Source: Treponema sp. (GTDB lineage Bacteria; Spirochaetota; Spirochaetia; Treponematales; Breznakiellaceae). From it: a stretch of 6,781 bases of DNA. Below the pieces are notes generated by a model. That model was given only the letters and a program-made list of their open reading frames with translations. It made no database searches and was not told the DNA's origin. Shown one piece after another: positions 1-6,418 of the stretch (position 1 is the first letter of the stretch; the number at the start of each line of letters is the position of its first letter). The stretch spans positions 1-6,781 of the forward strand of contig JAISWN010000296.1 in the NCBI GenBank assembly GCA_031271075.1, read 5' to 3'. Made by a program: the position numbers and the translations under genes.

Positions 1-45
1 GCTGAGGATGGCCCTGCCTTGCCTGACACCGTATTAAAGGAGTAA
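1..45 (+). CDS. possible C-terminal tail of an upstream gene (partial)
   Basis: Reading from base 1 gives 14 residues (AEDGPALPDTVLKE) and then TAA at 43-45. The stop overlaps the end of an AAAGGAG sequence that would serve the next reading frame, a layout common inside operons. Frame 2 also ends nearby (TAA 35-37) and frame 3 stops at once, so frame 1 is preferred only because of its spacing. Fourteen open codons can occur by chance and no family is recognisable. The call is weak. Confidence 0.25.
   Translation, partial: AEDGPALPDTVLKE
36..42 (+). promoter_or_regulatory. Shine-Dalgarno sequence AAAGGAG serving one of two overlapping small frames
   Basis: AAAGGAG lies 10 bases before ATG 53 and 6 bases before TTG 49. 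The two starts are in different frames. Spacing favours TTG 49; start-codon strength and third-position composition favour ATG 53. Confidence 0.5.
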
Positions 46-52
46 TCCTTGA

Positions 53-205
53 ATGAAAAAACTGAAAAAACCATTTTTCACCTTCCTGTTGCCGTGTATC
101 TTGTCCTCGCTTTTCTCGCCGGCTGCCTTTTCACAGGACTTTTCTTCTATCGACAGCGCCGAAAATGATGTCGGGCTGCCGGCGTCCCACTCCGCTACGC
201 GTTAA
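53..205 (+). CDS. short secreted protein or truncated remnant of one (50 aa)
   Basis: The frame from ATG 53 to TAA 203-205 encodes 50 residues. It begins with a basic stretch (MKKLKK), then a hydrophobic core at about residues 8-26, then a plausible signal peptidase site after AFS (AFS|QDF). The mature part would be only about 22 residues and ends in low-complexity sequence (GLPASHSATR). The start and export signal look genuine, whereas the tail looks like sequence read out of register. I infer that this may be the 5' end of a longer exported protein broken by a frameshift or insertion near 165-175. About 60% of codons end in G or C, more than in the competing frame 49-168 (about 40%). That competing frame would encode a 39-residue single-span membrane peptide ending RQRRK. 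Because the DNA is pyrimidine-rich, both frames look hydrophobic. Function unknown. Confidence 0.4.
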   Translation: MKKLKKPFFTFLLPCILSSLFSPAAFSQDFSSIDSAENDVGLPASHSATR

Positions 206-214
206 TTCCTGCTT

Positions 215-247
215 CGCGGGTAAACCCGTGTCGATTCGTATCACGGG
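215..247 (+). other. two mutually exclusive hairpins in the murB leader
   Basis: The gap 206-291 contains no convincing gene. CGCGGG (215-220) can pair with CCCGTG (225-230) across a TAAA loop with one G-U pair. The same CCCGTG can instead pair perfectly with CACGGG (242-247) across 11 bases. No T-run follows either stem, so neither is a typical terminator. The sequence is seen directly; any regulatory role is inference. Confidence 0.35.
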
Positions 248-291
248 AGGCGTTTCATATTGTTCCGCCGAAGAAAAGCCGATACTAGTAT

Positions 292-1347
292 ATGGACAGG
301 GCTTCTTTTCTCAAAAAGCTTGAAGCGGAAACCGGCCCGGCTCTGAGGGCCGCCGGCTTCACCGGGGGCCTGGAAAGCGGCGGAAACGCGGCCGCTTTTG
401 AGTACCGTTTTGACGAGCCCATGTCCGGCCATACCACTTTCCGGGTGGGCGGCCCCGCCGATCTCTGGATCAGGCCCCGCCGAGAGGGTTTTCCCGTTCT
501 GGCGGGCCTTGTTTTACGCCGGGCCGGGGAGGAGGGGATCCCCCTTTTTATCCTGGGAAGCGGGGCAAATCTGGTGGTAAGCGACCGGGGTATCCGGGGG
601 ATTGTGCTTGATACGGGGGGCTGGACCGGGCTTTTGGACGGGGAGGGGGGCCCTTCCTCCCTGTGGATACGGGCCGGTACGCCGGCAGACCAGGCGGCGG
701 AACTGGCCGCGGACCGTTCCCTTTCGGGGCTGGAATTCCTGGCCGGTATGCCCGGCTCAATAGGCGGGGCGCTGTGGATGAACGCCCGCTGCTACGGCAG
801 ATCCGTCTCCGACGCGCTTGGGGAGACTGAATTTCTGGTTCTTCCGGGCTTAGACCAGGGCCGGGAACCGGGAACCGGCTGGGGGGAAATAAGGCGGGCC
901 CCGGTGAAGGAGGGGGAATTCGGCTACAAAAAGAGCCCCTTCCAGGCCATGGACGCCCTTATCCTTGCCGCTTGTTTTACCCTTAGCCTCGGTTCCCCGG
1001 AACGGATCCGGGCAAAGATGGAGGCCCTGCGCCGGGATCGGGAGGAGAGGGGCCAGTACCGCTTCCCTTCGGCAGGATCGGCCTTCAAGAACCACCGGGC
1101 TCTAGGGGCGCCTACGGGCAAGATAGTGGATCAGATGGGGCTCCTGGGTTTTGCCATAGGCGGCGCCCAGGTGGCCCCCTGGCACGGGAACTTCATAATA
1201 AACCGGGGGAACGCCACAGCCGGGGATATCCGCGCCCTGGTGGAGGAACTGAGCCGGCGGATCAGGGCCGAGCGGGGCTTTGCCCCGGAGCCGGAGATCC
1301 TTTTTGTGGGGGAATGGCAGGCTAAAATGGTAAGGGGGATTGAATGA
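292..1347 (+). CDS. murB: UDP-N-acetylenolpyruvoylglucosamine reductase MurB
   Basis: Cytoplasmic FAD enzyme that uses NADPH to reduce UDP-GlcNAc-enolpyruvate to UDP-MurNAc, the second committed step of peptidoglycan precursor synthesis. The 351-residue product is full length. The substrate/FAD entry segment SGHTTFRVGGPADLW is at 45-59. The FAD pyrophosphate loop ILGSGANLVVSDRG is at 87-100. The segment GLEFLAGMPGSIGGALWMNA is at 146-165, followed by RCYG. YKKSPF is at 212-217. SAGSAFKN is at 260-267, with Ser263 in the place of the proton-donating serine. The C-terminal PEPEILFVG is at 332-340, with Glu335 as the likely catalytic acid. NARCYG (164-169) replaces the commoner NAGAYG; I associate this with spirochaetes. 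ATG 292 is the only good start, because an in-frame TAG lies at 286-288 and the conserved domain begins around residue 40. It has no clear Shine-Dalgarno sequence. The stop overlaps the next start (ATGA), which indicates translational coupling. Confidence 0.97.
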   Translation: MDRASFLKKLEAETGPALRAAGFTGGLESGGNAAAFEYRFDEPMSGHTTFRVGGPADLWIRPRREGFPVLAGLVLRRAGEEGIPLFILGSGANLVVSDRGIRGIVLDTGGWTGLLDGEGGPSSLWIRAGTPADQAAELAADRSLSGLEFLAGMPGSIGGALWMNARCYGRSVSDALGETEFLVLPGLDQGREPGTGWGEIRRAPVKEGEFGYKKSPFQAMDALILAACFTLSLGSPERIRAKMEALRRDREERGQYRFPSAGSAFKNHRALGAPTGKIVDQMGLLGFAIGGAQVAPWHGNFIINRGNATAGDIRALVEELSRRIRAERGFAPEPEILFVGEWQAKMVRGIE

Positions 1348-2573
1348 GCGGTCAGTTACAGCTTGCCTTTGTTAATTTCTCCAAAGGCGCCTATATCATT
1401 GTGGAAGGTAAGCAGAATGCCAACTGTTTCTTTATCATCCGCCAGGGTAAAGTGCGCGTTTCCAAAGAGGTGGAGGTGGTAAAGGAGGAAGATACCCTGG
1501 GGCCGGGCGACTTCTTCGGGGTCGTCTCCACCATGTCCGGCCACAGCCATATTGAAACCGCCCGGGCTTTGACTAAGGTCACCCTTATTGCCGTCCAAAG
1601 GGATCAGTATTCCCAGCTTATCCAGGATAATACCCCGGTGTCCATGAAGATCCTCCTCCAGTTTTCCCGGCGGATGCGCTACCTCGACGAATCCCTGACC
1701 CAGCTAACCCTGAAGAGCAACGGGGAAACCGATCCGGCCATCCTGTTTAAAATCGGGGAGTACTATGCCCAGCAGAACCAGTATAACCCGGCTTTTTATG
1801 CCTACGACCGGTATGTAAAGTACAACCCCAGGGGAGAAAATGTGGGGACTGCCCGGATAAGGATGATGAAAATAGCCCCCCACGTTAAGGCGGCCCCCCC
1901 AAACTTCAAAAATAACGAAGTGGTCCGGAACTATCCCAGGGATGCCATGATCTTTTCGGAGGGCGAGATTGGGGATGAACTCTACATCATCCAGAAAGGT
2001 TCGGTGAAGATCGTCAAAATCGTGGATAACAGGGAAATGCTGCTGGCGGTGCTTAAAGCCGGGGATATCTTCGGCGAGATGGCGGTTCTGGAATCCAAAC
2101 CCCGCGCGGCCAGCGCCATCGCCTACGCGGACTGCCAGATCCTGGCGGTGAATAAAGCCAATTTCACTACCATGATCGGCACCCAGCCTCAGATAGTGGC
2201 CCGGCTGACTATCCTCCTGGCGGAGCGGATCTGGTTCATCTACAAGCAGCTTGCCAACACCCTCTTAAGCGATCCGGTGGGAAGAATCTACGACGCCCTG
2301 CGGATCCGGTTGGAAAAAGACCGGGTGCCCTTAAAAACCAGTTCTTCCTTTACCTTCGACTTCGGCCCCAGGGAGCTTGCCAACATGATCGGCCTGTCCC
2401 AGGGAGAGGGGGATAAAATTATCCGGAAACTTCTGGAAAACCGGAATTTTCTCGTCGTAAAAGACAAGTTATATGTGGTAAACGTCTCCGAAGTAGACCG
2501 GCAGGCCGAATACCACCGCAAACTACAGACCCGCAACGACAAAGCCCGGAATCGTTCCGCCGAGCCTCACTAA
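1344..2573 (+). CDS. Crp/Fnr-like regulator with two cyclic-nucleotide-binding folds and a winged helix
   Basis: 409 residues, probably a cytoplasmic DNA-binding regulator. Domain order: first cNMP-binding beta-roll (about 8-115); a TPR-like helical linker (about 131-179, around KIGEYYAQQNQYNPAFYAYD); second cNMP fold (about 193-305); Crp-type helix-turn-helix (about 341-366, GPRELANMIGLSQGEGDKII) with a wing at 369-380. The second fold keeps a full phosphate-binding cassette, FGEMAVLESKPRAAS (243-257), with Glu245 and Arg254 in the ligand-contacting positions. The first has FFGVVSTMSGHSHIETA (57-73): the Glu is Val60 and no Arg is in place, so it probably does not bind cNMP and may be structural. 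The start at 1344 has AAGGGGG at 1332-1338 and overlaps the murB stop by 4 bases. Proteins of this layout occur in spirochaetes next to murB (from memory). The ligand and target genes cannot be read from the sequence. The basic C-terminal tail after 385 is probably disordered. Confidence 0.92.
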   Translation: MSGQLQLAFVNFSKGAYIIVEGKQNANCFFIIRQGKVRVSKEVEVVKEEDTLGPGDFFGVVSTMSGHSHIETARALTKVTLIAVQRDQYSQLIQDNTPVSMKILLQFSRRMRYLDESLTQLTLKSNGETDPAILFKIGEYYAQQNQYNPAFYAYDRYVKYNPRGENVGTARIRMMKIAPHVKAAPPNFKNNEVVRNYPRDAMIFSEGEIGDELYIIQKGSVKIVKIVDNREMLLAVLKAGDIFGEMAVLESKPRAASAIAYADCQILAVNKANFTTMIGTQPQIVARLTILLAERIWFIYKQLANTLLSDPVGRIYDALRIRLEKDRVPLKTSSSFTFDFGPRELANMIGLSQGEGDKIIRKLLENRNFLVVKDKLYVVNVSEVDRQAEYHRKLQTRNDKARNRSAEPH

Positions 2574-2599
2574 TAGGCAGATTTTACCGATAAGAAGAT

Positions 2600-3163
2600 A
2601 TGGAACTAAAGCCGCGGAGAGCCCGGTTCCTGACGGGGCTTTTCCTTTTCTTTTCATCCGCCCTCCTCCTGGCCGCCCAGGATCTTCCCGCCGGGGAGGA
2701 CGGGCTGCCCCGGGTCTTCCGGGAAATAAGCCTGGGCATGAGTCTTGAGGATCTCAAGGAGATTTTGCTGCGGGACGGGCTGTTCAACTTCCGGGGCGAC
2801 CGGGACGTGTCTCTTTTACCCGCCAGGGATCAAAGCCTGGTGGAGACTACCGGGCTTTCCTTTGTGAAACGGGCCTTTTTTCAGCTTCGGGACGGCCGGC
2901 TCTTTATCATGGCCTATACCCTGAACGACGATCTGGTGGATCACTACTCGGTTTTTACATCCCTGACGGAAAAATACGGCCGGCCGGATTTCCTGAGCCC
3001 CCAGCAGACGGTCTGGGAGAGGGAAAACACCCGGCTTGCCCTGGAACGGCCCCTGACGGTAAAGTATATCGACAGGGAAGTGTTTAACAGCATAATCGGC
3101 GAATCCCGGACGGTGGAATCCCGTGAGATAAGACGGAGACAGGAGTTTCTGGATGCTTTTTAA
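2600..3163 (+). CDS. exported protein of unknown function (187 aa)
   Basis: The N-terminus is a signal peptide: basic MELKPRRAR, a hydrophobic core at 10-26 (FLTGLFLFFSSALLLAA) and probable cleavage near residue 26, just before QDLPAG. There is no lipobox cysteine and no second membrane segment, so the mature protein of about 160 residues is probably periplasmic. The mature part starts with ISLGMSLEDLKEIL (43-56), a pattern shared by several small exported proteins in which GMS/GMT-x-x-E-x-K opens the domain. It continues with GDRDVSLLP (66-74), FFQLRDGRLFIMAY (93-106), HYSVFTSLTEKYGRPDFLSP (115-134) and PLTVKYIDREVF (151-162). The C-terminus is strongly charged. I believe related proteins occur in other treponemes but cannot assign a function. 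The gap to the upstream gene is 26 bases and the ribosome binding site is weak (AAGAAG at 2592-2597). Its neighbours suggest an envelope role; that is inference only. Confidence 0.85.
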   Translation: MELKPRRARFLTGLFLFFSSALLLAAQDLPAGEDGLPRVFREISLGMSLEDLKEILLRDGLFNFRGDRDVSLLPARDQSLVETTGLSFVKRAFFQLRDGRLFIMAYTLNDDLVDHYSVFTSLTEKYGRPDFLSPQQTVWERENTRLALERPLTVKYIDREVFNSIIGESRTVESREIRRRQEFLDAF

Positions 3164-3190
3164 GGGTAAACCGGTACGGAACAGAAAGGG

Positions 3191-3691
3191 ATGAAGAGGC
3201 GGCGGGGATGGATATGGCTGGTCTCTTTTGCCGCTGTTTTTAGCCTGGCAAACTGCGCCGCCAAACCTTCCAACAAACCTTCCGCGCCCCCGGATATTAT
3301 TAAAAACTTCAAGACCGGGGAACTGGTGATAGAACGATCCGCGGGCCCTCCGGTACGCCTGAATGTGGAACTGGCCCTGAGTGAGGAGGAACAGTCCCAG
3401 GGGCTCATGTACCGCGAAAGCCTGAGTGAGGGCCGGGGGATGCTCTTTGTCTTTGGCCGGGACAAGCTGGCTTCCTTCTGGATGAAAAACACTATTATTC
3501 CCCTCTCCATCGCCTATATCAACTCCGACGGTAGTATTCTGGAGATCCACGATATGCGGCCGGAAGATCTTTCACTGATCAGATCGAGCCGTTCGGTTCG
3601 TTACGCCCTGGAAGTGCCGCGGGGCTGGTTTGGCCGGGCCGGGATCGGGCCGGGGGATCGGGCGCTTATAGATTCTGCGCTTGTACAGTAA
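3191..3691 (+). CDS. DUF192 family lipoprotein (166 aa)
   Basis: The N-terminus MKRRRGWIWLVSFAAVFSLA is followed by N-Cys22. The basic region, hydrophobic core and LANC lipobox indicate export and lipidation at Cys22, giving a membrane-anchored periplasmic protein. A short Pro/Ser/Asn-rich spacer (23-34) precedes the DUF192 domain at about 53-162. Recognisable elements are the segment ending QGLMYRESL (70-78), GRGMLFVFGR (81-90), FWMKNTIIPLSIAYI (96-110), GSILEIHDMRP (114-124), YALEVPRGWF (138-147) and IGPGD (152-156). The order and length match this domain family, whose biochemical role is not established. ATG 3191 is preferred because the Arg-rich signal peptide begins there and an in-frame stop lies at 3167-3169. 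However, the purine-rich AAAGGG directly abuts the ATG, so the ribosome binding site is poorly spaced. It lies 27 bases after the previous gene and 49 before clpC, which suggests one operon. Confidence 0.92.
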   Translation: MKRRRGWIWLVSFAAVFSLANCAAKPSNKPSAPPDIIKNFKTGELVIERSAGPPVRLNVELALSEEEQSQGLMYRESLSEGRGMLFVFGRDKLASFWMKNTIIPLSIAYINSDGSILEIHDMRPEDLSLIRSSRSVRYALEVPRGWFGRAGIGPGDRALIDSALVQ

Positions 3692-3731
3692 AAGCGCTTG
3701 TATTAGGATTATTTTATTGATTGATTCGCTT

Positions 3732-3737
3732 GGAGGG
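3732..3737 (+). promoter_or_regulatory. Shine-Dalgarno sequence GGAGGG that fixes the clpC start at TTG 3741
   Basis: GGAGGG ends 3 bases before TTG 3741. The frame is open further upstream to TTG 3681, but that start would overlap the lipoprotein gene, has no ribosome binding site and adds a segment absent from the family. Starting at 3741 gives [13 protein letters not shown], a normal Clp N-terminus. Confidence 0.8.
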
Positions 3738-3740
3738 ATT

Positions 3741-6338
3741 TTGTTTAAAGGTTTGACCCAGCGGGTACACCGTATCCTTTCTATCGACGCCCAGGAAGAA
3801 GCCCGCCGTTTTAACTCCGACCAGTTGCTGCCTGAACATGTCATCGTAGCCCTCCTCAAGGAAGGGGCCGGGATAGCCTGCAAGGCCCTCCTGTTCCTGC
3901 GGATCGATCTGCTTGATTTCCGCCGCAGCGTAGAGGGGGGTATTCCCCGGATGCCCGGAACCCTTGGCCGGGGCGAGGCGCCCCCTTCAAAACGCGCCAA
4001 ATCCCTGCTGGAAACTGCCACCGGGGAAGCCCGGAACATGGGGAGCGAACATCTGGGCACGGAGCATTTGCTTTTTGCCGCCATCAGGGAACAGGGATCG
4101 GTGGTTCAGGGTTACCTGACCCATCACGGGGTGGACACCGAGATGCTCCGGGTGGTGGTACAGACCACCTTTAACCGGGGTTCCCACTCCCGGGCCGAGG
4201 GGAACTACCGCGCCGCCGGGGGCGCCTGGATCCACCCCGGAACTTCCGATGGGTTCCAGCCCTCCTGGCTGCTCCACCAGGGGGATTACCGGGCATCCCA
4301 TTCCCGGGTAAAACCCGCGTCCTATCCGGTGTTGACCCCCACCCTGAACGAGTTTTCCCGGGATCTTACGGAACTTGCCCGGGCGGGGAGGATGGATCCC
4401 CTGGTGGGCCGCGGGAAAGAGGTAAACCGGGCGGTGCGTATCCTGGCCCGCCGGACCAAGAACAACCCGGTTCTGGTAGGCGAGCCCGGGGTGGGCAAAA
4501 CCGCCATTGTGGAAGGCCTGGCCCAGCTTCTGGCCGGGGAAGACGCGCCTTCCGCCCTTTCCGGCCGCCGCGTCCTCTCTTTGGATATGGGCGCAGTGGT
4601 GGCGGGAACCAAGTACCGGGGGGAATTCGAGGAACGGCTCAAGAAGATCATGAGGGAGATCACCCAGTCCGGGAACGTGATCCTCTTTATCGACGAGATA
4701 CACACCATTATCGGCGCCGGCGGGGCGGAGGGAACCATTGACGCCTCCAACATGCTCAAGCCCGCCCTTTCCCGGGGGGATATCCAGTGCATAGGCGCGA
4801 CGACCCTGGCGGAGTACCGCAGGCACTTTGAAAAAGACGCCGCCCTGGAACGGCGTTTTCAGATGATCCTGGTGGAGGAACCCAGCCTGGAAGATACCCT
4901 GGAGATCCTGAAGGGGCTGCGGAAAAAATACGAGGAGCACCACCGGGTGTCCTACACCGGCGAGGCCCTTTCCCTGGCCGCCTCTCTTGCCCACCGTTAC
5001 GTCTCGGGCCGCTATATGCCCGATAAGGCCATTGACATCCTGGACGAGGCCGGGGCCATGCGGAAACTCGAAAATGCGGGCCAGCCCCCGGAAATATCCG
5101 GCATAGAGAAGGAGATCCTCCTCCTTACCGAAGAGAAAGGCGCCCTGGTAACCGCCCAGGATTACGAGCACGCCGCGGAAGTACGGGATCGGGTACAATG
5201 CCTGCGGGCCAAACTGGCTTCTATCCGCCTTGCCTGGGACCAGGCGGCCGGTTGCGAACGGCTTACGGTAGGAGAAAAGGATATACGCAGGGTAGTGTCG
5301 GAGCTTACGGGGATTCCCCTGACGCACCTGGAAGAGCGGGAGTCCCGGAAACTCCTGGCCATTGAGGAGGAACTCCACAAGGCGGTTATCGGCCAGGACG
5401 ACGCGGTACGCCGGGTGGCCAGCGCGGTACGCCGTTCCCGGGCGGGAATCTCAAACCCCCGCCGGCCCCTGGGTTCGTTTATCTTCCTGGGCCCCACCGG
5501 CGTGGGGAAGACCCTCCTGGCAAAACAGCTTGCCCGCTACCTTTTCGGCAGCGAAGATTCGCTGGTGCGGATAGATATGTCCGATTACATGGAAAAACAC
5601 AACGCCTCCCGGCTTGTGGGCGCGCCGCCGGGTTATGTCGGCTACGAGGAAGGGGGGATCTTGACCGAGTGGATAAGGCGGAACCCCTACCGGGTAGTGC
5701 TTTTCGACGAGATTGAAAAGGCCCACCGGGACGTATTCAACCTGCTCCTCCAGGTGATGGAGGAGGGGGAGCTTCGGGATAACCTGGGCCACCTGGTCAA
5801 TTTCCGCAACACGGTGATCATCATGAGCAGCAACGCCGGGGTCCGCGAAATTTCCCGGGATTCCCGGCTGGGTTTCGGCGCGGGAAGCGGGATCATGAGC
5901 ATGGGGGAGATAGAAAGCCAGGCCCTGGCGGAACTGCGCCGGCTCTTTAACCCCGAATTCCTCAACCGCCTTGACGAGACCATCGTTTTTCACCCCCTGG
6001 ATATGAAGCAGATAGGGGCGGTGTTCGATATCCAGGCCGGGGAACTTAAAGACCGGCTTCGGGAACAGGGCTACGATCTGAACATCCTTCCCTCGGCGCG
6101 GAGGATCCTTATCGAAAAAGGCTGGGATCCCAAATTCGGCGGCCGGCCCCTGCGGCGTACCATCCAGCGGGAACTGGAAGACCCCCTTTCGGAGATGATC
6201 CTGGAAGGCTTCTGGCCGGAGGGCACGGTGTTCAGCGTCGAGGCAAGGAAAGAGAAGATAAGGTTTTCGGGTAAAAAACCCGCCGGGGACGCCGCGCCAA
6301 GGGGCGCCGGGGTGGTTCAGGCGGAATTAAAAATTTAA
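3741..6338 (+). CDS. clpC: ClpC-type AAA+ protease ATPase subunit (865 aa)
   Basis: Hexameric ATP-driven unfoldase that threads substrates into the ClpP peptidase. The Clp N-domain (about 1-145) has two repeats, from MFKGLTQRV and from [11 protein letters not shown] (83 on). D1: Walker A GEPGVGKT (247-254), pore loop KYRG with Tyr292, Walker B FIDEI (Asp318, Glu319), sensor GATT (352-355), arginine fingers ERR (370-372). A short middle domain carries a UVR-type motif (about 469-492, [12 protein letters not shown]), which separates ClpC from ClpB, whose middle domain is a long coiled coil. D2: Walker A GPTGVGKT (584-591), pore GYVG with Tyr632, Walker [10 protein letters not shown] (Asp656, Glu657), [10 protein letters not shown] with Arg743, sensor 2 GGRPLRR. 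LGF (710-712) sits where the ClpP-docking tripeptide is expected, so partnership with ClpP is likely; clpP is not in the window. All catalytic residues are intact. The linker between the N-domain and D1 (145-198) is longer than usual and contains a repeated SHSR motif. I found no CIRCE or CtsR operator upstream. Confidence 0.96.
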   Translation: MFKGLTQRVHRILSIDAQEEARRFNSDQLLPEHVIVALLKEGAGIACKALLFLRIDLLDFRRSVEGGIPRMPGTLGRGEAPPSKRAKSLLETATGEARNMGSEHLGTEHLLFAAIREQGSVVQGYLTHHGVDTEMLRVVVQTTFNRGSHSRAEGNYRAAGGAWIHPGTSDGFQPSWLLHQGDYRASHSRVKPASYPVLTPTLNEFSRDLTELARAGRMDPLVGRGKEVNRAVRILARRTKNNPVLVGEPGVGKTAIVEGLAQLLAGEDAPSALSGRRVLSLDMGAVVAGTKYRGEFEERLKKIMREITQSGNVILFIDEIHTIIGAGGAEGTIDASNMLKPALSRGDIQCIGATTLAEYRRHFEKDAALERRFQMILVEEPSLEDTLEILKGLRKKYEEHHRVSYTGEALSLAASLAHRYVSGRYMPDKAIDILDEAGAMRKLENAGQPPEISGIEKEILLLTEEKGALVTAQDYEHAAEVRDRVQCLRAKLASIRLAWDQAAGCERLTVGEKDIRRVVSELTGIPLTHLEERESRKLLAIEEELHKAVIGQDDAVRRVASAVRRSRAGISNPRRPLGSFIFLGPTGVGKTLLAKQLARYLFGSEDSLVRIDMSDYMEKHNASRLVGAPPGYVGYEEGGILTEWIRRNPYRVVLFDEIEKAHRDVFNLLLQVMEEGELRDNLGHLVNFRNTVIIMSSNAGVREISRDSRLGFGAGSGIMSMGEIESQALAELRRLFNPEFLNRLDETIVFHPLDMKQIGAVFDIQAGELKDRLREQGYDLNILPSARRILIEKGWDPKFGGRPLRRTIQRELEDPLSEMILEGFWPEGTVFSVEARKEKIRFSGKKPAGDAAPRGAGVVQAELKI

Positions 6339-6349
6339 CCGGCGCCCCT
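6300..6349 (+). repeat. perfect 11-bp inverted repeat enclosing the clpC stop codon
   Basis: AGGGGCGCCGG (6300-6310) is the exact reverse complement of CCGGCGCCCCT (6339-6349). The 28 bases between them contain the AT-rich near-palindrome TTAAAAATTTAA, which ends with the clpC stop TAA (6336-6338). As RNA this gives a very stable GC stem with a large loop. No T-run follows on either strand, so it is not a standard factor-independent terminator. It could protect the clpC mRNA 3' end or cause pausing. Confidence 0.75.
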
Positions 6350-6355
6350 GCACGC

Positions 6356-6384
6356 TTGCGAATGACAGCCTTTTCCGGTATAAA
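6356..6384 (+). promoter_or_regulatory. candidate sigma-70 promoter for gltB
   Basis: TTGCGA (6356-6361, 4 of 6 matches to TTGACA) is 17 bases from TATAAA (6379-6384, 5 of 6 matches to TATAAT). Transcription would start near 6391 and give a leader of about 26 bases before the gltB ATG. It is the best-matching promoter I found in the window and lies in the longest gap after murB. Confidence 0.5.
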
Positions 6385-6418
6385 AGGAGAACCGCTAAGA
6401 TTTTCAAGGAGCTGTCAT
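6362..6418 (+). promoter_or_regulatory. inverted repeat able to sequester the gltB ribosome binding site and start codon
   Basis: ATGACAGC (6362-6369) is the exact reverse complement of GCTGTCAT (6411-6418), which includes the first two bases of the gltB ATG. Pairing can continue past one bulged A (6410), with CTTT (6370-6373) against AAGG (6406-6409), covering the Shine-Dalgarno sequence. An inner CGGT/ACCG stem (6376-6379 with 6391-6394) is also possible. Only RNA that starts upstream of 6362 would contain both arms. Confidence 0.45.
6406..6411 (+). promoter_or_regulatory. Shine-Dalgarno sequence AAGGAG for gltB
   Basis: AAGGAG lies 5 bases before ATG 6417, a near-ideal spacing. It supports this ATG as the gltB start, with a short propeptide before the catalytic cysteine. 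Confidence 0.8.

Noticed and set aside
260..291. Sigma-70 promoter for murB (TTGTTC with TACTAG)
   Set aside because: Both boxes match only 3 of 6 positions and the start site would fall at or inside the murB start codon.
2816..3550. 244-codon open frame on the minus strand
   Set aside because: It runs opposite two well-supported genes and their gap, and its product has no family features or signal sequence.
3681..3740. Upstream extension of clpC from TTG 3681
   Set aside because: It overlaps the lipoprotein gene, lacks a ribosome binding site, and adds 20 residues not expected in the family. GGAGGG followed by TTG 3741 fits better.
3987..5378. 463-codon open frame on the minus strand opposite clpC
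   Set aside because: Long antisense frames are common opposite GC-rich genes with G/C-ending codons. It has no recognisable motif, is Pro/Gly/His-rich, and the + strand gene is certain.
6268..6282. Hairpin CGGGT-AAAAA-ACCCG near the clpC 3' end as a terminator
   Set aside because: It is a short 5-bp stem within coding sequence and lacks a following T-run.
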